DNA from: Desulfobacillus sp041396245
GTDB lineage: Bacteria; Pseudomonadota; Gammaproteobacteria; Burkholderiales; Rhodocyclaceae
Direction of reading: 5' to 3'
Length of the DNA stretch: 64,000 bases
Assembly: GCA_041396245.1 (NCBI GenBank)
Contig: JAWKYW010000014.1
Location: forward strand, 1 to 64,000
Shown here piece after piece: positions 26,002-34,818 of this stretch; position 1 is the first letter of the stretch; each line of letters opens with the position of its first letter. The position numbers were made by a program, and so were the translations under genes. The notes beneath the pieces are model-generated. The model was not told the origin of the DNA, did no database searches, and was given only the letters and a program-made list of their open reading frames with translations.

Positions 26002-28884
26002 TTACCCGCAAGCCCCCACCGCGCCGCAGGCGCTGCAGAAGTCGCAGCCGTCCTTCTTGATCACGGTGTAGTTGCCGCATTCCTTGCAGAGGGCGCCCTG
26101 CATGACCTTCGGCGCGCTGGCTTCGCGCGGGGCTTCGAGGATGCCCATCTCGCGCGTCGGGTAGCCGTTCTCGTCGAGGATGCCGAGCATGGCGTAGCGG
26201 TGCATGATCAGGCGCGCGATGTAGGCCACGGTCGAGGGCCAGTTCTGCTGCTTGCGCGTGCCGGGCACGAAGGCCATGAAGTCGCCGAGCGGTTCGGGGT
26301 AGTTGAGCAGCTTGCGCAGCTTCATGCCGATCCAGGCCGGGTCCATCACGCGCATGTCGAGCGAGAGGATGTGCGAGAGACCGTCGAGCGCGCGCGGGTA
26401 GTTGCCCGAGAGCCACATCGAGTAGGGCCGGGTGACGCCGTCGGGCAGGGTGATTTCCTTCAGGCCGAGGACGAAGTCCTCGCCCGAGGCGGGGTTCTGG
26501 ATGTCCACCGTCCAGGAGAGCGTGCCGTCGGTGCCGGTCTTCGGCTCCAGCAGGCTGAACATGGAATCGAGCACCGGCGTCGGCACTTCCGCGTCGAGGC
26601 TGCCGCACAGCTGCTCGACGCGGTAGCGCACCACCTGCGCCACGGCGGCGACGACGCCGGGCATGCGCTTGCTCTCGCCGTGGGGCGGGAAGTGCATGTC
26701 GAACATCTCTTCGCCGCGGGTGCGGGCGAGGGTGTCGAGCTTGAGCTTGAGCCAGGCGCGATCCTGCGCGCGCATGTCCATCGACAGGGTCTTGGCGACG
26801 GCGCCGAGGCCGCGCGGCTGCTCGGAGCCGTTGACCCACACCTCGAAGGGCACCGGCTTGGCGTGCTGCTCGATGTGGCCGACGAAGAGGGCGAACTCGC
26901 CGTGCGGCGTCTCGATCATGTAGGTCCATGCCGAGTTGCCGTCGGTCATGCGCGGGCGACCGGGCCAGCGCAGGCTGGAGAGCACCGGCGCCGGCAGGCT
27001 CTTGATGACGAGGCGGCGGTTGGCGTCGCTGAGCTTGACGTCCTGCGGCTGTTTCTTCTCGGCGCTGGCGCCGCTCTCGACGGAGAGCACGGCGCCGAGC
27101 ACCTTGTTGGGCCGGTAGGTGGCCAGCCCCTTGAGGCCGGACTTCCAGGCCGCGAGGTAGAGGTCCTCGAAGTCGGCGTAGGGGTAGTCCTCCGGCACGT
27201 TCACCGTCTTCGAGATGCTGGTGTCGATGTAGGGGGCCACGGCCGCCACCATCGACTCGTGCGCCTGCGCCGAGATCTCCAGCGCGGTGACGAAGTAGGG
27301 CGGCAGTTTTTCCATGTCGCCGCCGAGGTACTTGTACAGGCGCCAGGCGTAGTCCTCGACCGAGTACTGCTTGTGGGTGCCGTCGGCCATGCGCTTCTTG
27401 CGCGTGTAGGTCCACGAGAAGGGCGGCTCGATGCCGTTGGAGGCGTTGTCGGCGAAGGCCAGCGAGATGGTGCCGGTCGGGGCGATCGACAGCAGGTGCG
27501 AGTTGCGGATGCCGTGCTTGCGGATCTGCTCCTTGATCTCGGCCGGCAGGCGCGAGGCGAAGTTGCCGCCGGAGAGATACAGGTCGGCGTTGAAGAGCGG
27601 GAAGGCGCCGCGCTCCTTGGCCAGCTCGACCGAGGCGAGGTAGGCGCGGTCGCGCATGAAGGCCGAGATCTCGGTGGCCTTGGCGCGCGCTTCCGGCGTG
27701 TCGTAGCGCAGGCCGAGCATGATCAGGGCGTCGCCGAGGCCGGTGAAGCCCAGCCCGATGCGGCGCTTGGCGGCGGCCTCGGCCTGCTGCTGCGGCAGCG
27801 GCCAGTGGGTGGCGTCGAGGACGTTGTCGAGCATGCGGGTGGACAGCTCGACGACGCGGCCGAAGCCGGCGTAGTCGAACTCGGCCTCGGGCGTGAACGA
27901 GTGCGTGACGAAGCGGGTCAGGTTGATCGAGCCCAGGCAGCAGCAGCCATAGGGCGGCAGCGGCTGCTCGGCGCAGGGGTTGGTGGCCTCGATGGTCTCG
28001 CAGTAGTTGAGGTTGTTGTCGCGGTTGATGCGGTCGAGGAAGAGGATGCCCGGCTCGGCGTGGTCGTAGGTCGAGCGCATGATCTGGTCCCACAGCTCGC
28101 GCGCGCGCACCTTGCGGTACACCCAGCAGCCGTCCTCGCGCCGGTAGGCGCCGGCGGCCTTGATGTCGGCCGAGGGCTCGGCCCTGTGCGCCAGCTCGAC
28201 ATCGCCGTCGCGCTCGACCGCCTCCATGAAGACGTCGGTGACGCCGACCGAGATGTTGAAATTGGAGAGGTCGCCCTTGTCCTTGGCGTGGATGAACATC
28301 TCGATGTCGGGATGGTCGCAGCGCAGCACGCCCATCTGGGCGCCGCGGCGGGCGCCGGCGGATTCGACCGTCTCGCAGGAGCGGTCGAAGACGCGCATGT
28401 AGGACACCGGGCCGGAGGCGCGCGAGTGCGTGCCCTTGACGAAGGCGCCGACCGGGCGGATCGAGGAGAAGTCGTAGCCGACGCCGCCGCCGCGGCGCAT
28501 GGTCTCGGCCGCCTGCGAGAGGGCGGTGTAGATGCCGGGGCGGTCGTCGACGATCTCGGAGATGGAGTCGCCCACCGGCTGCACGAAGCAGTTGATCAGC
28601 GTCGCCTGGAGATCGGTGCCGGCGGCGGAGTTGATGCGGCCGGCCGGCACGAAGCCATGCTCCTGCGCCTCGAGGAAGCGTTTTTCCCATTGGTGGCGTT
28701 TGTCCTCCGCCTCCATGGCGGCCAGCGCGCGCGCCACGCGGGCGCGCACCTCATGCACGTTCTGTTCGTTGCCTTTGGCGTATTTCTCGAGCAGGACTTC
28801 GCCGGAAATCTCTTGTTCTGCAGGTAGGGTGTTGTCGTCGCGTAGCTTTGTCTGGTGGTGGTTCGAAGACAGAGTCGTGCTCAT
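26002..28884 (-). CDS. nrdJ: adenosylcobalamin-dependent (class II) ribonucleotide reductase
   Basis: NrdJ reduces ribonucleoside diphosphates to deoxy forms using B12 rather than oxygen, so it works with or without air. The 960-residue protein has the active-site region ATNPCAEQPLPPYGCCCLGS near 330. The middle part carries a TSCPD-type domain, and a C-terminal zinc-ribbon tail reads CKECGNYTVIKKDGCDFCSA. ATG at 28884 (MSTTLSS) is preferred over an in-frame start at 28929. It is a single-gene unit. Two NrdR-box-like sites lie upstream. Confidence 0.93.
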   Translation of the reverse strand: MSTTLSSNHHQTKLRDDNTLPAEQEISGEVLLEKYAKGNEQNVHEVRARVARALAAMEAEDKRHQWEKRFLEAQEHGFVPAGRINSAAGTDLQATLINCFVQPVGDSISEIVDDRPGIYTALSQAAETMRRGGGVGYDFSSIRPVGAFVKGTHSRASGPVSYMRVFDRSCETVESAGARRGAQMGVLRCDHPDIEMFIHAKDKGDLSNFNISVGVTDVFMEAVERDGDVELAHRAEPSADIKAAGAYRREDGCWVYRKVRARELWDQIMRSTYDHAEPGILFLDRINRDNNLNYCETIEATNPCAEQPLPPYGCCCLGSINLTRFVTHSFTPEAEFDYAGFGRVVELSTRMLDNVLDATHWPLPQQQAEAAAKRRIGLGFTGLGDALIMLGLRYDTPEARAKATEISAFMRDRAYLASVELAKERGAFPLFNADLYLSGGNFASRLPAEIKEQIRKHGIRNSHLLSIAPTGTISLAFADNASNGIEPPFSWTYTRKKRMADGTHKQYSVEDYAWRLYKYLGGDMEKLPPYFVTALEISAQAHESMVAAVAPYIDTSISKTVNVPEDYPYADFEDLYLAAWKSGLKGLATYRPNKVLGAVLSVESGASAEKKQPQDVKLSDANRRLVIKSLPAPVLSSLRWPGRPRMTDGNSAWTYMIETPHGEFALFVGHIEQHAKPVPFEVWVNGSEQPRGLGAVAKTLSMDMRAQDRAWLKLKLDTLARTRGEEMFDMHFPPHGESKRMPGVVAAVAQVVRYRVEQLCGSLDAEVPTPVLDSMFSLLEPKTGTDGTLSWTVDIQNPASGEDFVLGLKEITLPDGVTRPYSMWLSGNYPRALDGLSHILSLDMRVMDPAWIGMKLRKLLNYPEPLGDFMAFVPGTRKQQNWPSTVAYIARLIMHRYAMLGILDENGYPTREMGILEAPREASAPKVMQGALCKECGNYTVIKKDGCDFCSACGAVGACG

Positions 28885-28975
28885 CTGTTTTTTTCTCCGT
28901 AGTTCGGGTTGATTCTGACCGGGGTTCAATATACTTCTTCGATCCGGTCATGTGAACAGGTTTTTCAAAATATTT

Positions 28976-29046
28976 ATCCTATATATAACAATAGGATACG
29001 GAATTCTCTTGTGTAATCAATGAGAAATGCCCACTAGATATAGTAT
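28976..29046. promoter_or_regulatory. candidate NrdR boxes upstream of nrdJ
   Basis: CCACTAGATATAGTAT at 29031-29046 agrees with the NrdR-box consensus ACACTATATATAGTGT at 13 of 16 positions by eye. ATCCTATATATAACAA at 28976-28991 agrees at about 10. The centres are 55 bases apart, near five helical turns. NrdR normally represses ribonucleotide reductase genes through paired boxes. The first site is persuasive, the second weak. Confidence 0.55.
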
Positions 29047-29086
29047 GTCGCACCGCACACAAGGACTGGCGCGGGATTCCGGCGAT

Positions 29087-29995
29087 TCAGGGGCCCTTTC
29101 GGGACGCCTCCGGCTCGCCGATGTCATATAAAACCGGCCGCGACAGCTCCGGCTGCAGGGTCGCGTGGCCGATATCGAAGTCATCGCGCAGCCGTTCGCG
29201 CAGGTCGGCCAGGATGCGCGGCCAGGCCGCGAGGTCGCGCACCACGATGTGGGCGGAGAGGGCGGCCTGGCGCGAGGAGAGCGACCAGATGTGCAGGTCG
29301 TGCACCGATTCCACGCCCTCGACGGCGGCCATGCGGCGGCCGACCTCCGTCAAAGTCAGCTCCGGCGGCACGCCTTCGAGCAGGGCATGCACGGCCTCGC
29401 GCGCCAGGCGCAGGGTGGAGAAAAGGATCAGGGCGCAGATCAGGAGCGAGAGCAGCGGGTCGGCCGGCGTCCAGCCGGTGAAGTGGATGACGAGGCCGGA
29501 GGCCAGCGCCGCCGCCGAGCCGGCCAGGTCGCCCAGCACGTGCAGCAGGGCGGCGCGGGTGTTGAGCGTCTTCTCGCCGTGGGCCAGCAGCCAGGCCACG
29601 CCGAGGTTCACCAGCAGGCCGACGAGGGCCACCGCCGTCACCGCCAGGCCCTGCACCGGCACGGGATGCAGCAGGCGGTCGGCCGCGCTCCAGGCGATGC
29701 CGAGGATCACCGCCAGCATGAAACCGGCGTTGCCCAGCGCGGCGAGGATTTCGATGCGCTGCAGGCCGAAGGTCAGCCGCGCCGTCGGCGGCCGCCGCGC
29801 CGCCCAGGCGGCGGAGGCGGCGATCGCCAGCGCCAGCGCGTCGGTGAGCATGTGGCCGGCATCCGAGAGCAGGGCGAGCGAGCCCGCCCACCAGCCGGCG
29901 CCGGCTTCCACCGCGGCGTAGAGCAGCGTGACGCCGAGCGCCAGCGGCAGGAAGGCGGCGTGGCCGTGGTGATGGTGGGAATGGTCGTGGTTCAT
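29087..29995 (-). CDS. cation diffusion facilitator (CzcD/ZitB-like metal exporter)
   Basis: This 302-residue inner-membrane protein exports Zn2+, Co2+ or Cd2+ in exchange for protons. It has a His-rich N terminus (MNHDHSHHHHGHAAFL) and six hydrophobic segments. The binding-site motif HMLTDALALAIA near residue 48 and its partner HVLGDLAGSAAAL near 150 supply the paired HxxxD residues. A cytoplasmic C-terminal domain (SVHDLHIWSLSSRQAALSAH) follows. ATG at 29995 is the only start before the His stretch. Confidence 0.92.
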   Translation of the reverse strand: MNHDHSHHHHGHAAFLPLALGVTLLYAAVEAGAGWWAGSLALLSDAGHMLTDALALAIAASAAWAARRPPTARLTFGLQRIEILAALGNAGFMLAVILGIAWSAADRLLHPVPVQGLAVTAVALVGLLVNLGVAWLLAHGEKTLNTRAALLHVLGDLAGSAAALASGLVIHFTGWTPADPLLSLLICALILFSTLRLAREAVHALLEGVPPELTLTEVGRRMAAVEGVESVHDLHIWSLSSRQAALSAHIVVRDLAAWPRILADLRERLRDDFDIGHATLQPELSRPVLYDIGEPEASRKGP

Positions 29996-30013
29996 GGAAT
30001 CGAAAGCATTTAA

Positions 30014-30100
30014 CCACGGAGGACACGGAGAGCACGGAGAAAACCACAAAAGCAAATCCGGGTTTTCCCCTTCTCTCCGTGCCCTTCGTGTGCTCCGTGG
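30014..30100. repeat. hairpin repeat (CACGGAG variant)
   Basis: Imperfect arms made of CCACGGAGGACACGGAGAGC-like units (30014-30040) and the complement (30072-30100) flank a 31-base loop. It lies between ackA and the metal exporter gene and belongs to the same family as the repeats at 4087, 10375 and 45699. Confidence 0.75.
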
Positions 30101-30115
30101 TTCAGGCTTTTATCC

Positions 30116-31336
30116 TTACTGGGCGAGCAGTTTCGTTGCATGCTGCGCGATCATCCATTCCTCGTTGGTGGGCAGGACGAGGACGTCGACCGTGCTGTCC
30201 GCCGTCGCGATCCAGCGGGCCTGGCGGGCGTTGGCCACTTCGTCGAGCCGCAGGCCGAGCCACGCGGCCTGACGGCAGACCTTTTCGCGCACCGGCGCGG
30301 CGTGCTCGCCGATGCCGGCGGTGAACACCAGGGCGTCGAGGCCGCCGAGCGCCGCCGCCAGCGAACCCAGTTCGCGCGCGATGCGGTAGCAGAACAGATC
30401 GACCGCCTCCGCCGCCTCCGGCGTCGCGCTGTCGAGCAGCGCGCGCATGTCCTGGCTGACGCCGGAGACGCCGAGCAGGCCGGACTCCTTGTAGAGCAGC
30501 CGGGTCAGGGCGTCGGCATCCATGCCGTGGAACGTCATCAGGTGCAGCAGCACGCCGGGGTCGATGGCGCCGCAGCGGGTGCCCATCATGAGGCCGTCGA
30601 GGGCGGTGAAGCCCATCGTCGTGGCGACGCTGCGCCTGTCCTTCATGGCGCACATCGAGGCACCGTTGCCGAGGTGGGCGACGACGATGCGGCCTTCGGC
30701 CCGCCCGCCCAGGTGCTGCGGCAGCACGTGGGCGATGTATTCGTAGGAGAGGCCGTGGAAGCCGTAGCGCTTGATGCCGGCCTCCGACAGGCGCCGCGGC
30801 AGGGCGAAGCGGCGCGCCAGTTCGGGCTGGGCCGCGTGGAAGGCGGTGTCGAAGCAGGCCACCTGCGGCACGCCGGGCAGCAGCCGGGAGAGGGCGCGGA
30901 TGCCGGCGACGTTGTGCGGCTGGTGCAGCGGCGCCAGCGGGATGAAGCCGGCCAGCGCGTCGACGTCGGCGGGCGTCAGCCGCACCGGCGCGGCGTAGCG
31001 CTCGGCGCCGTGCACGACGCGGTGGCCGACCGCGGCGATCCGCCAGGCGTCATCCCACGGGGATTTCCTTCGGTCATCGTGTTCGTCGAGCCAGCGCACG
31101 AGGAGGTCGAGGCTGCGCGGGTGCTGCGCTTCGGCGGGGAGACCCGCCAGCTCGGCGAAAGTCAGTTCCGCCAGCACGGCGCCGCCGGCGTCCCTGGCCT
31201 TCAGGCGCGGCTGGGCGCCGATGCCGTCGAGCTCGCCGCGCAGCACGGCCTGCTGTTGCAGCGGGTCGGCAAGCGCGAAGAGGGCGAACTTGATGCTCGA
31301 GGAGCCGGCGTTGATGGTGAGGATGGCGTCGGTCAT
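30116..31336 (-). CDS. ackA: acetate kinase
   Basis: The enzyme interconverts acetyl phosphate plus ADP with acetate plus ATP. The 406-residue protein carries INAGSSSIKFALF at the N terminus, GHRVVHGAERY near 110, RYGFHGLSYEYIAH near 200 and VFTAGIGEHAAPVREKV near 345, all diagnostic. ATG at 31336 (MTDAILTINAG) is clear. It follows the MaoC-Pta gene by about 80 bases, the gap being filled by an inverted repeat, so acetyl-CoA to acetate conversion is encoded together. Confidence 0.96.
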   Translation of the reverse strand: MTDAILTINAGSSSIKFALFALADPLQQQAVLRGELDGIGAQPRLKARDAGGAVLAELTFAELAGLPAEAQHPRSLDLLVRWLDEHDDRRKSPWDDAWRIAAVGHRVVHGAERYAAPVRLTPADVDALAGFIPLAPLHQPHNVAGIRALSRLLPGVPQVACFDTAFHAAQPELARRFALPRRLSEAGIKRYGFHGLSYEYIAHVLPQHLGGRAEGRIVVAHLGNGASMCAMKDRRSVATTMGFTALDGLMMGTRCGAIDPGVLLHLMTFHGMDADALTRLLYKESGLLGVSGVSQDMRALLDSATPEAAEAVDLFCYRIARELGSLAAALGGLDALVFTAGIGEHAAPVREKVCRQAAWLGLRLDEVANARQARWIATADSTVDVLVLPTNEEWMIAQHATKLLAQ

Positions 31337-31348
31337 GGTGATCGATCC

Positions 31349-31416
31349 GTCATTCCCGCGAAAGCGGGAATCCAGCAGTCTGTCCGACCCTGGATCTCCG
31401 CTTGAGCGGGGATGAC
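31349..31416. repeat. inverted pair of GTCATTCCCGC-type repeats
   Basis: Two roughly 27-base units face each other: one runs GTCATTCCCGCGAAAGCGGG and on to CCAG, the other reads CTGGATCTCCGCTTGAGCGG and on to GATGAC. Each contains its own small hairpin. This repeat type is common between genes in beta- and gammaproteobacteria. It spans the pta-ackA gap and ends at the pta stop codon. Confidence 0.75.
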
Positions 31417-32825
31417 TAGGTGGTCTTCGCGGCTTTCCGCTTCGCATGCGCCATCAGCAGCGCGATGGCGCAGGAGGCGGCGCGGGTTTCGGCAGTGTCG
31501 GCGCGGCTGGTCAGCACGATCGGCACGCGGGCGCCGACCACCACGCCGGTCATCAGCGCCTCGGCCAGGTATTCGAGCTGTTTCGCCAGCATGTTGCCGG
31601 ATTCGAGGTCGGGCACCAGCAGGATGTCGGCGCGGCCGGCCACGGCGGAGAGGATGCCCTTGGTCTTGGCGGCGACGATGGAGATGGCGTTGTCGAAGGC
31701 CAGCGGGCCGTCGAGCACGCCGCCCGTGATCTGGCCGCGGTCGGCCATCTTGCACAGGGCGGCGGCATCCAGCGTGGCGCGCATCTTCGGCGTCACCGTC
31801 TCGACGGCGGCGAGGATCGCCACCTTCGGCTCGACGATGCCCAGCACGATCGCCAGGTCGATGGCGTTCCTGGCGATGTCGGCCTTGCATTCGAGGTCGG
31901 GATCGATGTTGATGGCGGCGTCGGTGATGAGCAGCGGCTTCGGGTAGGTCGGCACGTCGGCGAGGAAGACGTGGCTGATGCGCCGCTCGGTGCGCAGGCC
32001 GGTGGCGGCGTCGACCACCTCGCCCATCAGCTCGTCGGTATGCAGCGAGCCCTTCATCAGCGCCTCGGCGCGGCCTTCGCGCGCCAGCGCCACCGCCCGC
32101 GCCGCCGCGGCGTGGCTGTGCTCGACGTCGATGATGGCGATGCCGGCGAGGTCGATGCCTTCCTGCCCGGCCACCGCGCGGATCTTCGCCTCGGGGCCGA
32201 CCAGGGTCGGGATGATGAGGCCGGCTGCGGTCGCCTCGATCACGCCGAGCAGGGATTCGCGGTCGCAGGGATGCACCACGGCCATGGGGATCGCCTCGAG
32301 GCCGCGGGCGCGTTCGAGCAGGTGCTGGTAGCGCGCCTCGCGGTCGAAGAGGGTGACCTCCGGCATCTCGATGCGCGGGCGCTTGATCTTCTCCGTCGGC
32401 GCCAGCACCTCGGCGGTGCCGCGGATCGCCACCTGGCCGTCCTGGTTGGTGCACACGCAGTCGAAGAGGATGTGGTGGTTGTGCTCGAACTTGCGCGTCG
32501 CAGTGAGCGTGACGGTGAGGGTGTCGCCGAGGCCGACCGGGCGCGAGAAGTGCAGCGTCTGGTCGACATAGATGGTGCCGGGCCCGGGGAACTGGGTGCC
32601 GAGCACGGTCGAGATCAGCGCGCCGCCCCACATGCCGTGGGCCACGACTTCCCGGAACAGGCTGCTGCGGGCGTATTCGGGGTCGACGTGGGCCGGGTTG
32701 ACATCGCCCGACATGATGGCGAAGAGCTGGATGTCCCGCGGCTGCAGGGTGCGCGCCAGCGTGGCCGAATCGCCGACCTGGATCTCGTCGAAGGTGCGGT
32801 TCTCTATGTACTCCATGGTGTCCAT
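31416..32825 (-). CDS. MaoC-phosphate acetyl/butyryltransferase fusion
   Basis: This 469-residue two-domain enzyme has an N-terminal MaoC hotdog domain (residues about 5-150; the hydratase motif is seen in FAIMSGDVNPAHVDPEYA and VAHGMWGGALISTVLG). The C-terminal phosphotransacetylase domain (about 165-465) includes ITDAAINIDPDLECKADIAR and GRADILLVPDLESGNMLAKQ. With acetate kinase it can convert acyl-CoA to acyl phosphate and then to acid plus ATP. The acyl chain preference is unknown. Starts at 32825 or 32816 are both possible. Confidence 0.92.
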   Translation of the reverse strand: MDTMEYIENRTFDEIQVGDSATLARTLQPRDIQLFAIMSGDVNPAHVDPEYARSSLFREVVAHGMWGGALISTVLGTQFPGPGTIYVDQTLHFSRPVGLGDTLTVTLTATRKFEHNHHILFDCVCTNQDGQVAIRGTAEVLAPTEKIKRPRIEMPEVTLFDREARYQHLLERARGLEAIPMAVVHPCDRESLLGVIEATAAGLIIPTLVGPEAKIRAVAGQEGIDLAGIAIIDVEHSHAAAARAVALAREGRAEALMKGSLHTDELMGEVVDAATGLRTERRISHVFLADVPTYPKPLLITDAAINIDPDLECKADIARNAIDLAIVLGIVEPKVAILAAVETVTPKMRATLDAAALCKMADRGQITGGVLDGPLAFDNAISIVAAKTKGILSAVAGRADILLVPDLESGNMLAKQLEYLAEALMTGVVVGARVPIVLTSRADTAETRAASCAIALLMAHAKRKAAKTT

Positions 32826-32864
32826 GACGGGTGTTGGTGGGAAAGCGATGCGATGCCCGGGAAT

Positions 32865-33053
32865 CTAGTGTCCCGAGTTGGAAGTTCGTTGCTGAATTCG
32901 TGTGCAATCGCCGCCATGCGGCGTTGCGAATCCTCGCCAGGTGTTCAACCTGGCTGCGGTTCGCGCCTTGCCTGTCGCCGATTGCGCACGAATTCGGAAC
33001 GCCCTCATATTCTTGCTGACACCTTTCAACGAACTTCCAACTCGGGACACTAG
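32865..33053. mobile_element. 189-base MITE-like element with 27-base terminal inverted repeats
   Basis: Perfect 27-base terminal inverted repeats begin CTAGTGTCCCGAGTTGG at 32865 and mirror at 33027-33053. A second inner inverted pair (GAATTCGTGTGCAATCG against its near complement at 32979-32995) continues the fold, so almost the whole element is one hairpin. It encodes nothing. CTAG is seen at both ends and could include a target duplication. It is probably a non-autonomous transposon; the helper family is not in the window. Confidence 0.8.
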
Positions 33054-33084
33054 GCTGCGGAGATTACGAAGTCATTGCGCTTCG

Positions 33085-34185
33085 TCAATGTTTGTAAGTG
33101 ATGCGGTAAATGGCCCCGGCCAGGTCGTCGGAGACCAGCAGCGAGCCGTCGGGCAGCACCTGCACGTCGGCGGGGCGGCCCCAGGCCGATTCGCCCTGCA
33201 GCCAGCCCTCGGCGAAGGGTTCGTAGCTCACTGCCCTGCCGTCCCGCAGGCGCACCAGCGACACGCGGTAGCCGATCTTCCTTGTCCGGTTCCACGAGCC
33301 GTGCTCGGCGATGAAGACCTGGTTGCGGTATGCCGGCGGGAACATCGCGCCGTCGTAGAAGCGCATGCCGAGGGCGGCCACGTGCGGGCCGAGGTTCTGC
33401 GCCGGCGGCGTGAAGTCGGCGCAGGGCCGCTTGCCGCCGAATTCGGGATCGGCCAGCGTGCCGCCGTGGCAGTAGGGATAGCCGAAGTGCAGGCCGGCGC
33501 GCGGCGCATGGTTGAGCTCGTCCGGCGGCAGGTCGTCGCCGAGCCGGTCGCGGCCGTTGTCGGTGAACCACAGTTCCTGCGTTTCGGGATGCCAGGCGAA
33601 GCCAACCGTGTTGCGCACGCCGCGGGCGAACACCTCCAGATTCGACCCGTCCGGATTCATGCGCAGGATGCTGGCGTAGCGGTCCGGGTCCGGTTCGCAG
33701 ATGTTGCAGGGCGCGCCGACCGGCACGTACAGCTTGCCGTCGGGCCCGAAGGCGATGAATTTCCAGCCGTGGTGGGTTTCGCGCGGAAAGCTGTCGCGCA
33801 CCACCGACGGTTGCGGCGGCGAGTAGGGCAAGCGGGCCAGGCGCCGCTCGATGCCGTCGAAGCGCAGGATGCGGCTCACCGCCGAGACGTAGAGGACGCC
33901 GTCGCGGAAGGCGACCCCGGCCGGCAGCTGCAGCCCCTCGGCGACGATGCGGGTCTGCGTCACCTTGTAGTCGGAGTCGAACTTCAGTGCGTGCACCTTG
34001 CCGGCGCGCATGGAGCCGACGAACAGGGTGTTCTCCGCCCCCAGCGCCATGCCGCGCGCGTTGTCGACGCGGGCGAACAGCGCGATGCCGAAGCCCGGCG
34101 GCAGCTTGATCCGGTCGAGCGGCAACTCGGCCGCCGCGGCGGCGAGCGGCAGCAGGGCGCAGAGCAGGGGCAGCAGACGCTTCAT
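33085..34185 (-). CDS. PQQ-type sugar dehydrogenase/sorbosone dehydrogenase family protein
   Basis: This 366-residue exported beta-propeller protein has a signal peptide (MKRLLPLLCALLPLAAAAAE) cleaved near residue 19. Propeller repeats include LPPGFGIALFARVDNARGMA and WKFIAFGPDGKLYVPVGAPC. Conserved ligand regions are WHPETQELWFTDNGRDRLGD and FGYPYCHGG. The family (L-sorbosone or soluble glucose dehydrogenase-like) oxidises sugars or alcohols in the periplasm with PQQ, but the actual substrate is unknown. Starts at 34185 and 34194 are both possible. Confidence 0.9.
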   Translation of the reverse strand: MKRLLPLLCALLPLAAAAAELPLDRIKLPPGFGIALFARVDNARGMALGAENTLFVGSMRAGKVHALKFDSDYKVTQTRIVAEGLQLPAGVAFRDGVLYVSAVSRILRFDGIERRLARLPYSPPQPSVVRDSFPRETHHGWKFIAFGPDGKLYVPVGAPCNICEPDPDRYASILRMNPDGSNLEVFARGVRNTVGFAWHPETQELWFTDNGRDRLGDDLPPDELNHAPRAGLHFGYPYCHGGTLADPEFGGKRPCADFTPPAQNLGPHVAALGMRFYDGAMFPPAYRNQVFIAEHGSWNRTRKIGYRVSLVRLRDGRAVSYEPFAEGWLQGESAWGRPADVQVLPDGSLLVSDDLAGAIYRITYKH

Positions 34186-34245
34186 GGCCGGCATGATAAC
34201 CCCGCCGTCTTGCCGGCGGCGTTTAAACCCGCATAGACTGCGGAC

Positions 34246-34818
34246 ATGCACGAGGGGATGAGCGACGAGGCGCTGATGCTGGCCTACCGCGACGGCGACG
34301 CCGCCGCCTTCGAGGCGCTCTACCGGCGCTGGCGCAGCCGGCTCTATCGCCATTTGCTGCGCCAGTGCGGCAACGCCGCCTTCGCCGACGAGCTGTTCCA
34401 GGACATCTGGCTCAAGGTGGTGAATGCGCGCAAGGGCTACGAGGTGGCGGCGAAATTCTCCACCTGGCTGTTCCGCATCGCCCACAATCGCCTCATCGAC
34501 CACTACCGGGCGCAGGGACGCGCCGCCCTCGTCAGCTACGACGACGACCCGGACGACGCCGATGCCGTCGCGGCGCTCCCGGCCCGCGCCCAGGAGCAGC
34601 CCGAGGTTCTGATCGAGCGCAAGGCGCTGGCGCAGGAACTGGTGAAGCACATCGAGGCGCTGCCGGCGGCGCAGCGGGAAACCTTCCTGCTCAGCGAGGA
34701 GGGCGAACTGACGCTGGAGGAGATCGCCGCCGCCACCGGCACGAACCGCGAGACGGCGAAGAGCCGCCTGCGCTATGCCGTGAACAAGCTGCGGGCCGCA
34801 CTGAAGGATCTGAAATGA
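34246..34818 (+). CDS. ECF-type RNA polymerase sigma factor
   Basis: This 190-residue sigma-70 family protein of the ECF class has region 2 near residues 20-90 (FEALYRRWRSRLYRHLLRQC, FQDIWLKVVNARKGYEVAAK, FSTWLFRIAHNRLIDHYRAQ). Region 4 lies near 130-185 (LPAAQRETFLLSEEGELTLE, then GTNRETAKSRLRYAVNKLR). It overlaps the next gene by 4 bases (ATGA), the usual sigma/anti-sigma arrangement. The target promoter is not evident. Confidence 0.94.
   Translation: MHEGMSDEALMLAYRDGDAAAFEALYRRWRSRLYRHLLRQCGNAAFADELFQDIWLKVVNARKGYEVAAKFSTWLFRIAHNRLIDHYRAQGRAALVSYDDDPDDADAVAALPARAQEQPEVLIERKALAQELVKHIEALPAAQRETFLLSEEGELTLEEIAAATGTNRETAKSRLRYAVNKLRAALKDLK

Noticed and set aside
25951..28827. 958-codon plus-strand frame opposite nrdJ
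   Set aside because: It is a shadow of the ribonucleotide reductase, with no domain and low-complexity composition.
28885..29086. Cobalamin riboswitch upstream of the B12-dependent reductase
   Set aside because: No B12-box-like sequence or room for the full fold is visible in this short, A/T-rich gap.
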